64,000 nucleotides of DNA from Mycoemilia scoparia (GCA_027575805.1 JANBPU010000023.1:79902-143901), one strand, 5' to 3'; counted from the first letter of the stretch, positions 1-12,391 are shown. The notes: generated from the sequence alone by a model not told the origin. A program made the numbers and translations.

Positions 1-137
1 CTTTAAACACAACGCTATCATCTTTCCAAAACCACGGTACTAAGGGTGGTATGTCATACATTGCTGCCCTGTGTAACCCAGCTACTGTTGACCTTGGTGC
101 TCAGTTTTGGCGACTTAAGTCCTACATAAATACGTAG
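1..137 (+). CDS. Possible 3' end of a gene cut by the window edge
   Basis: Frame 3 is open from base 3 to a TAG at 135-137 and encodes about 44 residues, including the stretch GGMSYIAALCNPATVDLGAQ. The amino-acid composition looks like real coding sequence and the other two forward frames are interrupted. No start is present because the window begins inside it. I could not assign a family; the GG-x-AxLC pattern loosely recalls the active-site region of ADAM-type metalloproteases, but the zinc-binding motif would lie outside the window. It could also be a chance open frame. Confidence 0.3.
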   Translation, partial: LNTTLSSFQNHGTKGGMSYIAALCNPATVDLGAQFWRLKSYINT

Positions 138-340
138 ATTTCCTTTTATTCAGATCTAATTCTCCTTTTCTGCAGCTGCCAGTGTAGAAATAGATTGAAC
201 AAATTAGTAAACAGTCCAAGAAACTACCTAGTTAGTAATTCAATTTATTTGACTTTTCTAAAATCTGGCGATATATTTTGTTGATTTCAAGAAAGAAAGA
301 CTTGAACCCAAATATGTTCAAAAAACGAGTTATCAGTTGG

Positions 341-3134
341 TTAGTCATCCATTTCATCACCACTGACCCAGCCATGATTGCTATCAAACGGATTGTTGGG
401 CCATGTCTTATCTCCAGTGAGCTCAACCTCGCTCTCATTCTCTACGAAGCTTGGAGATTTTATATCAGGGTTAATTTCCCTTTTCATTTTCTTTTTGTTG
501 AGTTTAACGAAATGCTTTAGCTGCTCGGACAGAGAGAGCGACGCAACAGGAACAAACTTGGAGGGGTCTTTTTTAGATGGAACATATGGGGAGAGGGCAA
601 CAGTAAGGTACCAGTGCTCACGTAGTTCCATGGCTGTATATTTGGTCCAGTTTCCATAAGTTATAGCCTTCCATGAAATTTGATCGGCAGATGTGACACC
701 AGTTCTCTCTACATGATCGCGAACGAGCTTGAAGAACATCCCTTCTGTAATGACCGTCCATCTCAACAAGTAACCGTTGCGATATACTGGCTGCTTAACC
801 CATCCCCTCCACTTTAACAAGCACTCTTTCCCTGTGTGGCCGTCAATATGCTTAGCTACCTTTTTCCATTTGCCTGATAAGTTAAGCGGCGGCATTTTGC
901 CTTTCCTCAAGAAATAGCGTGTCAGCTCTGTCATAAGCTTAGCTGCGTCTTTCCGTGCCCAAGTTTTAGTCGAGCTTGTACCTTGAATAAGTTGCTCGCG
1001 GAACCATTCAAGCCGATCTGGAAATGGGACGTTTTTGAGACTGGGAACTGCGTATATACGACGGTTCCAATGATCCCGTACCTCATCTGCGGTATATGGA
1101 ATATTGCCCATATTGCCCCTAACTTTTTCCCAGTCTATCTCCGACTCTTTAGAGCACTCTTGGCCATTTATGTATTTGTATAGCTTTCCCTCCATAGAGT
1201 CAGTCCATGAAATTTGCTCTCCCTTATCAAGGCTGCGACTATAAAGCCATGCACCCCACAAAGCCTTACACAGGTTGACAGGAATATCACACTTCTTACT
1301 GACTCTTCCCCACTGCAACGAAGAAGCCACAGCAGCATCGCACCCTCGACTAATAATAATTTCATCCACTGCTTCCCTAACTAACTCAACTTTCGCTGTA
1401 TCAGCTCCAAAATAGTAGTCCCTAAAGATACAAGCGCCGTTATTGCCTTTTTTGTACCTTAGCTTCATCTGCTTTTCAAGCCAGCTAAGCTGTTGGTCGA
1501 GAGGAAGTTCACTGGCTCTTGGGTGCTTTAAAACGCGACGATCCCAATGCTCTTTGCAAAGTTCTGGTGTAAATTTAGTCCATTCAGCATTTGAAATCTT
1601 GTCCCACTTGATACCGTCTACTGTTTTTGCTCCACTGGCTCGAATGCGCTCAATAAGCATGGTTTCTTGCGTGTGGTCCCAAACCAATACACCATATTTG
1701 GGATGCCTTCCGCTGAACAACCACATATTCCATTTTAATTTGCACTGTTTGATTGTGCGTGTCATGACTTTATCGGCAACTGGTTCCCACCAGATATCCT
1801 CACTGGTAGGCTGCTTATCGGCTTCCCAATATAGGTCAGTTACAGCTTCGATCAGTCTTATTAGTTCGTCGCTCTTCCACTGGTTTCCTTTGCCTTTCTT
1901 CTTTAGCTTTTCGCGGAAGCGCTCTATTCGAGATGTCATATATTCAACAAACTCCGGGAGTGGCATATCGATGATTTTTCTAAAGTCGGTTCTTTTGATC
2001 CTCTTGTTTATAAATGCCCTACATATTGAAGCACTATACGGGCACCAGTTCCCTTTCAAAATATCATCCCATTCTAAGTCAGTATATTTTGTGGCTTGCG
2101 AGGCACGAATTCTATCTAAAAGAGTGGTAGACAGCTTCTCTGTCCAAAGCAGATCAACACTTCCAAGCTTTAGAGGCTTCTTGATTTCTAAATCGGCCAA
2201 GTCTGGTTCCAGTGTCCTTATAATCGGCCATTTTCTTATACATTGCCCCACATTGCGTGTTCGGACTATATTGCTTACAGACTTCCATCGAAAGTCCCCT
2301 GCATCGGGCCCATATCCCAATATCTCTTTAACAGTCCTTATTCCATCAATAAACCTTTGTATTTCATCTTCTGTCCAGTCATAGCTGATAGCTTCGCCAT
2401 TACGACCCGTTATAATTTTTAGGCGGTCAATAACATCATATATGGTGCGCCCTAGTTGGAATCCTATTTCTCGATTTGAAAACTCACCAGACTGTGACAA
2501 TTTCAGCAGCATGTTATCTTCTTCTAAAGTCCAACCCCCCTTTGACTTGTTGGGGTTGTAGTGGCGCAAAATGAACCCATTAACAGAATGAAATCCTCTA
2601 TCCACCAGTTTGTTCATAGCATAACGTACAAGGCCACTACGGTGTTCTTTCGCCACCTCATTTTTCATAAGCTCTTTGGAAAATAGATATTTTATCAATG
2701 TTGCTTCTTTAATCGAGTTCTTTTTGCAATAATCCTGAACTGCCTCGTCCAAGACCACCATTTCTTCCCTATTCCATGGTTTTGTAATCCTTTTCCTTTT
2801 AGCTTCAGTCTCGTCGCCATTTTCGTCTTCACCCTTTTTTCTTCGCTTCCGCAAGTTACTTGGCTCCCCGCTTGCTTCCACTGCTCCCCCGACGTTGTAT
2901 GAGACTTCTTTAATTGGTTTAGGGTCTGGCCCTGGTTCTATAAAGTTTTGCTCACGCTTCGCTCTCCTCTAAAATACCAAAAAGTAGTTATTGACATATA
3001 TTTTTTTGATGTTTTAAAGTACCACTATCTCTTGAATTCGCAAAGTACCCAAACCCAATTACCTTCTTTCCAACATTAAAGCTTGCAATACCTTTAAGGT
3101 TGGAAGTATCTAGCCCCAACGAAAATGCATCCAT
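341..3134 (-). CDS. Multi-Myb/SANT DNA-binding protein with four tandem modules
   Basis: Two exons, complement(join(341..2968,3063..3134)), give 899 aa. The long frame has no ATG at its 5' end. An acceptor TTTTAG next to 2968 and a donor GTAATT at 3062 join it in frame to a 24-residue first exon starting with ATG at 3134. The N-terminal ~85 residues are basic (KRRAKRE, RKRRKKG), suggesting a nuclear signal. A canonical Myb helix pattern (GGWTLEEDNML) lies near residue 170. From about residue 221 the protein consists of four similar ~155-residue modules starting near 221, 387, 541 and 692. Each has a Myb-like repeat ending in KxxW, a second repeat carrying GNWTxYT and EHW, and a proline-containing linker. 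Probable sequence-specific DNA-binding nuclear protein. It differs from Reb1/TTF1 and SNAPC4 in repeat number, so I give no symbol. Confidence 0.9.
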
Positions 3135-3496
3135 TATTGTTTAAACGACATATCAAATAGAAAACATGAGAACCAAAAATTATCATCAGCCCTTTTTTCA
3201 AGTCTATCTTGTTCTTGAAATTTTGGGATCCTTTTAATCTAATTATAATCATCCACTTTCCAGCTAGTAACTTTGGAGTTGGTTGACTCCAAGTTCACGA
3301 TTCTCTACAGATAAGCCACTAACACTACCTGTAATTCAGGTATTTCTGCAATGCTACTATATATTTGCCTAGCATTTAGCCAAATTGATATCTAGCATTG
3401 TTTCAATAATAAATACAAGCAGCGCAGCTTTTATACTTTCCATGACTTGAAATCTTTTCTTTTAGCTATTCCTATTACTCTAAAAAGGACTATACC
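3135..3496. promoter_or_regulatory. Divergent intergenic spacer
   Basis: These 362 bases separate the starts of the Myb gene (-) and the coiled-coil gene (+), so they presumably hold both promoters. The DNA is AT-rich. I see no clear TATA box, repeat or coding frame that stands out. Confidence 0.4.
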
Positions 3497-6331
3497 ATGG
3501 ATATTAGACCAGCAATACAAGAAAAGAGAAAAAGATCTGATAACCCTGGTAGCGCCTGCTACAAACCCTCCCACTTTATATCTACAGATGACAGCTTTAA
3601 GACTAATGGTATACCTAAAGAATCTAAGCGTAGCAAAACCCATTCTTATAACCACAGAGACTTGGTTCCAAGTAAGATGCATAGCATTTTACCATATAAT
3701 ATTTTATGGTGGTCATCTCTGGTTGACAATACCCCTTCGATATGAATTTCAATTGATATTAGATGAGAAGAGCACAGCAGTACCCCATCTACTTGTTGAC
3801 AAGGAAAGCAGCCAAGAGCAAACCCAAACTGAGCATAGAAAACAAAGAAAAGAAAAATCATTGTCAACAACAGTCCATAGACAGCCAAAAACTGCTACAA
3901 ATCAATTGTCCCCAATGTCAAAGCAAAAGCAGATACGCAGCAATTCCATCAAGCACAATGTGCCTTCCACCCAAGGCAGTGAACAACAAGTGATTTCAGA
4001 TGACAGGATGAGGATCCCTACTAATCAAAGCCCTGTTCAGCAAAAGCAACTTTCATCTTCCAACCCCAATGGCGATATTGATTGGAATCAAGGGGATCCA
4101 TTCAAACATTTCTTCAATGAGGATTATTATGATATAGCACTTCCACCACCATCCCCAGAAACTAGAGTTGAGACGATCTATCCTGGAAATTTGGACGCAA
4201 TGGATCTTTGGGAGAGACAGCTTATGTCTGACATTGGGATTTTTCGCCAGCATTTCTTTGGTTTGACCCAAGGGTTATCTTCTCAGCTACATAGCCTGAT
4301 AGTTTCGAATAAAGACTTGGTATGCCCATGCTTTTGTCATCTATGGACATATATATATATATATATATATATGTGTATGGAATTTTGTCATTGAAAAACT
4401 CTAATTTGTTATACGATACTAAACTTGTGTTCTTTTTTATAGAGAGCTGGCTACGAGTCATTAAAGAGCCGCGTAATAAAGCTTGGCTCAGAAGCTGATC
4501 AAGGAAGATTTATTATTGAAGAAAGAGATCGTACTATAAGAGAGCTGAAAAAGGATATACTTCGTCTTGACAAAAGGCAAGATTGTGTTAATGATTTTTT
4601 ATCTATGTTCAGTATCTATACTCATGTTTATCTCTTTTTGTAGCTACGATGAACTATTCAATCTGTTGGATCAGGTCAAGTGTGATCTTCAAGACTCAAA
4701 AGTCCAAAATAAAAAGCTCGAGAAAGAAATTGTGACAGCAAAGGAAAAACTAGAGGATAGCCAAAAAGGTAATGTCACAAATTAATACCAAGCGTTGGGA
4801 TAGTATGACTGTTTCCTTGGCATAAATATATTAAGATGGTCTGATGTGGATTATACCATAGAAACTAGAGAAGCTCAGTGTAGCAAATCAGCCTTGGAAA
4901 CCAAAATCCAGAATCTTACAAAGCTTGAGGCAAAGTATGACGAGGCCAAAGAAAAAGTAAAAGATCTTAGCCACCACAATAGCAATCTAAAAGAAAAGCT
5001 CGAGAAAGCCGATAAGGAGAAATCAATGCTTGAAAGACAGATTAGCAATGAAAAGTCCAACTACACTATAAGGTATGTAATAAAACATTAATTTTTTGAG
5101 TGCTCAGTTCAAATGTCAGACAGGTATTGACGAAACTTTGTGTAAATAGTATAAAAGAGTTGGAGTCAGCATTAAAAAGAGAAACGAATAGAAGAATGGA
5201 AATGGAATCAGAGTAAACAGAAATTTTGCCTCCTTTTTCGCCGATATATAAAGTTTCTATGAGATTCTGATATATTTTGCTTAAAATAGGAGAAATGTTA
5301 TTTCAGACCAGCTCATTATTGCCAAAGCAACTGTTGAAAGATTAACAGAAGAACTTGCGTCAAGACTTTCCCCAGAGCAGTAAGAATACATTAAACCCAG
5401 AAACCACAATGACACTATGTCTTAATAAATATGATAATTTAAATGCACTGCGCATTATGAATACTAGTATAAATGCAATTCCCACTTTTGACCGTGGAGA
5501 AAGTAACAATCCCCTATGGTAAGATTGGATAATTTACTATGATCGTCCACAATATTATTAAAAATTTTAAATAATTTATACATTTGCTATTTTAACTGTT
5601 AATAGGCAAGACCTTTTTCCAAAGACAAACAAGGTAAAGTTTTTGTCATTTATATAATCAAAACAAATTTATAGTATAGTGATTATTACAAGTGATACAT
5701 TTGTAGGTTACTTCTAAAGCTATTTCAAGCATACATTACCCTGATACCAGTGAAATTAATGACAAGCAATCCTGCGGGCTAAACAAAACATCGGAACAAG
5801 AATCCAGAATTATTGAAGTAGCTGACTCGGTTGATAGCTCAATTAAACAAACTAGTAGTGGCAATGAAGCTGATAAAGAACAGGGCAAGCGATTACTCTT
5901 GGGGAATAAAAACTGTGAGCAAAATAATCTTGGGCTGATAATTGGCAGCAAGACGGCAAAGACATTGAAAACATACGTAAGAAAGGTGAGCATACTAACA
6001 GCTTCTTAAATGTGAAAAGGTTGTTCTAAAGGACCCGCACGTTTTTAATAACGGCACATGCTTTTGGTATAACTAGAACAAAACCAAGGATTCAAACAAA
6101 GATACAAATGGCGGTGTAAATCTTAATGTTGGAGAAGAAAACCTTAAACGTGACAGACATGCCAAAGATGCAGAGTTGCCAGAAGACTCAACACAAAAGC
6201 CAGGCGGGTCAACAAATTCGAATTTACAAAAGACAAAGCAAGTGACTAACTCCAACGCCAGACTAAGGCTAAAAATAAACCTTGGCTCTGACCAATCAGC
6301 CTCCAGTGACTTTCAAAATGTTGCTAATTGA
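3497..6331 (+). CDS. Coiled-coil protein of unknown function
   Basis: Eleven exons give 655 aa: 3497..3671, 3763..4319, 4443..4576, 4644..4768, 4862..5072, 5150..5212, 5290..5379, 5468..5518, 5606..5633, 5707..5985 and 6077..6331. The ATG sits in a good context (ACCATGG). All joins keep phase. The third intron (4577-4643) uses a GC donor, GCAAGA. Residues ~1-190 are polar and low-complexity with many Q, S and K. Residues ~210-450 are strongly heptad-like coiled coil (for example KNKKLEKEI, LEKADKEKSMLERQI). The C-terminus is polar and ends with a basic/hydrophobic patch RLRLKINLG. No catalytic motif is visible. The layout suits a structural protein of spindle poles, kinetochores or membranes, but I do not recognise the family. 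Some of the short exons (for example 5606..5633) are the least certain part of the model. Confidence 0.75.
4350..4373. repeat. TA microsatellite in an intron
   Basis: An uninterrupted alternating TA run of about 22 bases within the second intron of the coiled-coil gene. Similar runs occur at 12590-12601, 12937-12952, 17788-17803 and 19480-19502, all in introns or spacers. Confidence 0.85.
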
Positions 6332-6420
6332 AGTATATGATCCTAACACTCAAAGACTTTTCACTTTTAAGGAAATTTATTATATACAACAGCCCCATTA
6401 TTAAAGAAACACTACAGTTT

Positions 6421-8704
6421 TCAACCTTTGAAGTAGCCTTTCTTTTCTGAATTGTAACATATGTGTCGAACAAGAGTTTGGATTGGTTGAATAGGCTTTG
6501 AGGATGGCAGTGCCTTCACATCAAAATTAGACGTGTCTGGAAATACCTCAGAAGTGTATATAGAAAAGCCGGCAGATAAAACAATGCTTGGAAGGCATTT
6601 GGTTAATGTCTTCCAGTTGGAGGGAAGAATAGCCCCAGAAATCTGGACCTTGTAAAGATTAGATGACGATGATGATGGCGAGGTAAAGCTAGTCCCGAGA
6701 TTTGAAAAATTTGGCTGCTTTTTCCTGGTATGCTGAAGTGCCGAGGATACGTGTAGAGCTGCACGACACATTTTTGCATTCAGGAACTGAGCTGGCGAAT
6801 AAAGCTTGGGCAGATTTCTGGGGTCATGGATAGTATGTTTATGAGTGAGAAAATGTGATAGCAAGTGGTTATAGAAACCATTTATATTATCGCGCCCATC
6901 AATATGCAGCAGTGACTTTGGTGTCCCATCTATCGAACTATATAAAACACAATACTACAAGAATGGAATTTTCTGCTTGAACCTGGGGTTTTTATTAGTG
7001 AATGGCAGCTATGCTTACCTGTCATTAAGGTGAAGATAGTCGGAATCCTCGGGCTCCAGCAAATCCCCAAGCTCGCTCCGCTGCTTTCTTAGGGGTGCAT
7101 ATGGAACAGTGTATCTAATGCCCTCTTTCACCAATACACGGCGCAAAGCATACGTTGATTTGGATACCAGACAGCGTTTTGTCAACGATCCAGATTCAGT
7201 TTCTAACGTGGCAAATAGGACAGCATATTCATCATGGATAAGATAAAAATATGGATACCTTTCAGCATTTGCATCGTGCAGTATGAACAAAGATGAGAAT
7301 GCCTGTTTCCAATGAGACTGGGCAGTGGGTTGCTTTGCTTCTTGATTCGACGGGTTGGTTAGGACACTTTGCTTTATTCCATTGGAGGGTTTTGCTTTTT
7401 CAACGCCAGTATATGCAGTTTCAGCAGCAAAACACCATGTTATCAGTGCTTCGGCAATAGATTCCTATAATTAAAACACAAAGTGTGAGAAGGAAAAATA
7501 ATAGATCATAATAAACAGCCTAAGAATAAAAAGTCGCAAACTTACGATTGCCGTTGAGGCTGGTTTCCCAGAAAAGGTTGGACATTTTACAAGAAAATTT
7601 GAATCGTCCTTTAGGGCGGCAAGCTCATTGACTTCCTTTGTAGAAGTCACGATTATAGATTTTCTCAATGTCCACTGTTCATCGGATTCGCTGTAGGGGA
7701 CATCTGGCGTGATAACGCTGTTTGCTTCGTCTATTCAATTATTTGGTAGCAAAGCTCTTGGTTAGCTTGAACTACCAATCCACATTGTGCCACCAGATGA
7801 ATAAATGCATATATCAAATCACAATTAACATGTACAGTACCTGTACTTTGCTTCCTTCGTAGCTGCTCGGATCGATTATGAAGCTTTCTGGCATTCTTCA
7901 AACACCAAATCGAAAATTAGAAACAGTACATGTATACGCGGCGGTGTATACGCGGCGGCATGCTGCAAATACGACTTGTGATATATTTGAATACTCACAT
8001 GAGGGTCAGAGCTAGAGCGATCAATCGGATGCCTCTCATCTGGCGAGTCACTGCTCAAACCAAATTTGCCAAGCACTGGAGGCACTACGCCGTTTGCTTT
8101 TGACTCCTGTGAAAAGGAATAGCTGAACAAACTAGGATCATCTATAGCATCATCGCCATTATTTTCATCGTCAATATCTGTTTCTCGATCCGAATCGCTG
8201 GTGCCACGAATTTCAATGCCTTCCTCTTGCGGATCAATAGCCATTGCATCCTCGTCATGTGGCTTGGTATACGATTTATCTGATGTCAAGCTAGAGAGAA
8301 TGTCGAATGGATTTTGGGGCTTTGGCTCGGCATATCTCGACGCAAACGGATTAACATCTCCACCATTGGTCTTTGCCAGTATTCGACTAAGTGCTAGCGA
8401 TGGCGCTGTCTGGGATCTTGTGATAAGCGCTGGAGCATGCAAGTTTGGTTCTGGCATCACACTTTCGTTATTTATAAGTGGGTTAATTTGTGACCCCTTG
8501 CTAGTAGCATTCGTGCTTTCTGACACAGCTACACTTTTGACGGCCCCCTGCTGCTTGCGAAGCTGTTGCCGCTTCTATTTATTTTCGTTGTAAAAAAACA
8601 AGCTTGTTGAAACATAATTTTCTACATTGACACTGTATACGTACAACCTTATGGCCTGCAAGTTATATGGTACATGCCTTTAGCTCAGCAATACTTAGCG
8701 GCAT
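6421..8704 (-). CDS. DONSON: DONSON-family replication protein
   Basis: Six exons give 601 aa: complement(join(6421..6937,7019..7464,7546..7730,7841..7895,7999..8574,8678..8704)). DONSON (humpty dumpty) is a nuclear replication-fork factor that helps load and activate the CMG helicase in animals and plants. The match runs over the whole C-terminal two thirds: an N-terminal NPFASRY motif, then EQWTLRKSIIVTS, then HWKQAFSSLF...YPYFYLIHDEYAVLF, then ALRRVLVKEGIRYTVP, then a late ISGAILPSNWKTL segment. The same order and spacing occur in human DONSON (566 aa). The first exon is only 27 nt (MPLSIAELK) and is joined by an intron with a GC donor (GCATGT at 8677-8672), because the 8574 exon has no ATG of its own. 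It lies head to head with Msd1. Yeast models lack this gene, so it may be annotated as hypothetical. Confidence 0.88.
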
Positions 8705-9191
8705 TTCTATATAGACAAATTGGCTTGAGGATACAAGAAAAGGAGACAGCGATTTGGGCATGGAAAACCCTGTTTATTTTATCTTTGAAGCGTCAAATTA
8801 AATCGCCCAATCGCAAGTCTTTTTGGACTTTTAGTAAACAGCATGTGTGGATTGTTACAAACAAACCCACTAAAGATACAACCAAGTGCTCCTCCACTCA
8901 CACAATAATCCCTACCAAAAATTGCATTTATTTTTCCTTCATACTTTTAACCATATAAATAAATATATATATATACATATACATCCACTAAATATACAAA
9001 GCGCATTCCCACAATTCATCACCCTTGGACATAAATTGCAACACAGTATGTAGTAAATATACCAGCTCTCTGACAATTTGCCAAAAGTTGAAGCAACTTA
9101 ATTCAGTTCTGTTGCAATTCGTGCCTCAAGCTATTAGTATCAATTATTTGACATTGCTTTGCTTGACCATGTAGAATACCAAAACGCAGAT
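8705..9191. promoter_or_regulatory. Divergent spacer between DONSON and Msd1
   Basis: This 487-base AT-rich spacer lies between two diverging starts and includes a short TA run near 8960-8980. A CATG-rich stretch near 8760 could extend the DONSON 5' exon upstream in frame, with an alternative ATG at 8762. A possible acceptor TAG at 9172-9174 hints at an intron in the 5' leader of the Msd1 gene. No other signal stands out. Confidence 0.35.
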
Positions 9192-12100
9192 ATGATGTGG
9201 GACAGATATCAACTTCACGATGACCACCCTGATCACCTAAGCGATTTTTCTGACGGGTTCAAACGCACACCATCCCCCACATACCGCTATTCCTTCCAGG
9301 CAGAACAGACCTCTTCTGGAAGCGCAAAGCGTAGGACCGAGGCCAAAATAATGGACCCACACGCAATGCTGCACTTCCTTAACCGAGAGATTGTTTCCTA
9401 TGGTCTTCCAGGACCTTTGAGACTCCCCGAGCATGACGAATACCTGGAAGATAACCAAAGAATAGTTGAATGTCTCTCAGCACTTTTGGTCCAAAAACAG
9501 GTAGGCCCACTTTCTTGCATCCCAGCCCCACAAGCACCACTGCAATGCCCAAGAATAACAACGGATGACTGCGATCACTCTATTACAGAAAGACACGGAG
9601 TTCCGCCAAGACATGGACGACGAAATGCGTAAAGCCATGGGCGAAGAAGAGGCAAATAACTTCAAGATTGTAAGCACAAACCTTATGCTTTCCTAAACCT
9701 GCGTATACTATAACCTGATTTATAGTTCTGGGCCTGAAATATTATATCAACAATCCACATCGTCAAATGCCCCTATATACATATAGTCACAATTGAAAAA
9801 ACAGCTTGAACTATCCCAAAGAGAAGCTGCAGAACTCAATTCGAAAGTGGCGTAAGTCCCTAACAAACATGTCCTCCTATAGTTTTCATACACTTGATTT
9901 ACCAACACCAAACCATCACATTTAGATCACTGCAAAAAGCCAACAATCAGCTAAACTCTGAAAAGAAAAAGGCACTTTCTGAACTTCGCACTGTCAAAGC
10001 AAACTACGAATCAACCAAAATACAGTTTCAGGCAAGATTCCTTAAAGAACCTTTTAATGCTTTACTGCACATATTATGGCATGCAAGTCTAAAAGCACTC
10101 TCGATTTCTACATTAGCATGATATCAAAAAGCGTGACCAAGAATGCAGCAAACTAAAAGAAAGAATTCAGAAAGCTATTGGAGAAAAGTCGCGTAATGCC
10201 AAAATCTCCTTTGAGCTCCTAAACCCACCAGCAAGATCATCGCCATCAAGTCCAGCCAGCAACATCGGCACAGTAAGAGTTTATTTTAGTGAACTATTGT
10301 GCAAAATTGTGCAGACAGATAGACCGATCGCCAAGAGTGGCCATTGCTAACATCTGCGATACTCTTGACCTAGGAACGACAGCTGATCAACGAACTTTTG
10401 AATAAATACGAGGACAATGAAAAAAGAATTCTCTCCGAGCTCGAAAACTATAAGAAAATGGTTAGAAACCTATCACGAAGCATCCGTCAACTAGTCCCAA
10501 CACAAAGCGCTGCGGCGGATAGTTTGGACATCAGTGATGGGGGCAATACAGACGAGCTATCAATGGATGAACAAGAAATCGCAAAGCTTGAAAAATCTAC
10601 GCTCACCGTGATAGAGATGCTCTCCAAGCACATCGAAGAGCTAAAACTCAGTATGAATGACCGGGCAGATCCGGAAGAGATTGTGACTCGCGACAATATC
10701 ATATCTGAGCTTGAGGAGGAAATAGAGAGACTCAAGAAGGAGATTGGTGAGTTTGTTTTTTATTTTGGTATATGAATTTGAAAAACTGGCCATATGGGTA
10801 GTTATTTTTGAAGGACTAAGTTTTACTAGTAGGCCAGTTTCAGCTTGCATACTAATCCCCATATATCTTCATTGACCAATGCTTCATTATGCACTATCTG
10901 CATTTAGCCTTTCAAAAATAATCACTCATATGTAAGATTATTTTTGAAGGGCTACTAATTTTTACCAGTAGGCCAGTAGTTTCAGCCTGCATACTGGCCA
11001 GCCTATATTATCATTGATGATATTGATTTAGCCCTTCATAAATAACTACCCACATTTGCTTTATAGTCCACTAAATGGCTGTGATGCTGCTATATAGACG
11101 ATCTCAAGTCCCAGCTTGAGGGCAAAGAGCGAGTTTTAGATATAGTGTCATCCACAGACTTTATCAAAGGAACCTCAGACAACGCATTCAACACCTCAAT
11201 GTAAGTATGCATCATTTCATTTCACCATGTACAGACATATCTTCACACCAGAATTGAAAGAGAAACTAAATGGCCACGAATTCCTATGTTCTCTGGCTTA
11301 GATCTGAAATGACACTTGAAGAGCTTGAGGCCGAAAGAAAGGCTCTAAATGCAGAAAAACAACAGCTGGAAGAAGAGCGAAAGAGATTCACGGAAGCTGC
11401 CATAGAGCTTGGGAATGAGCGCAGCTTATTGAAGGTAAGATCTTCTTGAGTACTATCGATCCATTACGCTTGGTGTGCATCTTTTCATAGCTCTACTAAC
11501 ACACTTGGATCCGAAAATTTGTTTGTAATTTAAAAAATCTAGAAAGAGCGGGATGAGTTTGAAACTCGCAAGTCGGGAGCAGCCACTGGAAAGCTCCTTG
11601 ATGGTCTTCCAGAAACTCCACAATGGCTCAAGGATGCCGATATCAACCAAGCCACACCTCAGCTGTATTCAAAGCTGCAAGACATGATGCTGGCCACGCC
11701 CCTTGGGGCGCTATATACTGCACAGATGAACACACTGCTGCGCCAGCAACAGCATCTGCAAATGGCAGCAGGACAGTCGATGTCGCCATTACCAAATAAT
11801 GCATCCGCAGCCATAGGGCTTGAGCCCCAAGATCATGCCACACCACTATGGAACAAAAAGATTGCTGGCGATAAAGATGCTGCTGCTAGTCCTGATGTCC
11901 AGGAAAATGGGCCCACAAAGCCATTGGCTGAAGATATCACCAACAAGCTACGAGAAACGACGATAGCAGAAAATATGAAGCGTACACCCACTACACGCGG
12001 ATTAGCACCACATTTGGAGACAGCAGAACGGGCACGAGCAACACATACCCGCCAGCAAGGCACGCCACCATCGCCTCACTCTCCGCCTCAGACACGCACA

Positions 12101-12391
12101 CCAACAGAGATCCGCCAATCTCGAGGACCACGAATGTGTACTCGACCAGGATGTGCGGCTCATACCCCACATTCGCATGACGGAAGCCCGGATGCCAGTG
12201 GCAGGAGGCCTATGGAGCTAAAGCCGCCAGTCCCAAAATTCCGCAAAGCACCCAACTCCACTGCCGCATCGCCTTCGGCCAAGAAACCCCTGCCTTCAAG
12301 AGAGCTAAGATCAAAGGGATCCATGGCAAAAATAACACCAGAAGACAAGCAACCAGGCACAAGACTGCGGCCATCATCAAGAATGCGTTAA
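9192..12391 (+). CDS. msd1: Msd1/SSX2IP-like (ADIP domain) microtubule-anchoring protein
   Basis: Nine exons give 724 aa: 9192..9500, 9589..9669, 9787..9851, 9926..10031, 10117..10272, 10374..10746, 11098..11200, 11302..11434 and 11543..12391. The family (afadin- and alpha-actinin-binding; S. pombe Msd1) anchors microtubule minus ends at spindle poles or centrosomes together with a WD40 partner (Wdr8). The N-terminal ADIP domain is clear: HFLNREIVSYGLP, then QRIVECLSALLVQK, then a conserved coiled coil with HDIKKRDQECSKLKER, and later RKRFTEAAIELGNERSLL. The last ~220 residues are disordered and proline-rich. The intron after 10031 has a GC donor (GCAAGA); splicing there restores the HDIKKRDQE block in frame. 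The 351-nt intron 10747-11097 carries two tandem inverted-repeat elements. ATG 9192 is the first in frame; the codons upstream contain no ATG. Confidence 0.88.
10791..11055. mobile_element. Two tandem family-1 inverted-repeat elements (MITE-like) in an intron
   Basis: Copy one (about 10791-10932) begins CATATGGGTAGTTATTTTTG and ends with its complement-like AAAAATAATCACTCATATG. Copy two (about 10931-11055) starts immediately after and ends CCCTTCATAAATAACTACCC. Both hold the shared core TAGTAGGCCAGTTTCAGC-like sequence. They lie wholly inside an Msd1 intron. I see no coding capacity, so they would be non-autonomous. Confidence 0.75.

Noticed and set aside
1443..2384. 313-codon plus-strand frame
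   Set aside because: It is the antisense shadow of the Myb gene. The minus-strand frame has clear Myb motifs throughout.
4561..4643. Reading through 4577 as coding instead of a GC-AG intron
   Set aside because: The frame runs into a stop after CVNDFLSMFS-like sequence, while the GC-AG splice rejoins the coiled coil in phase.
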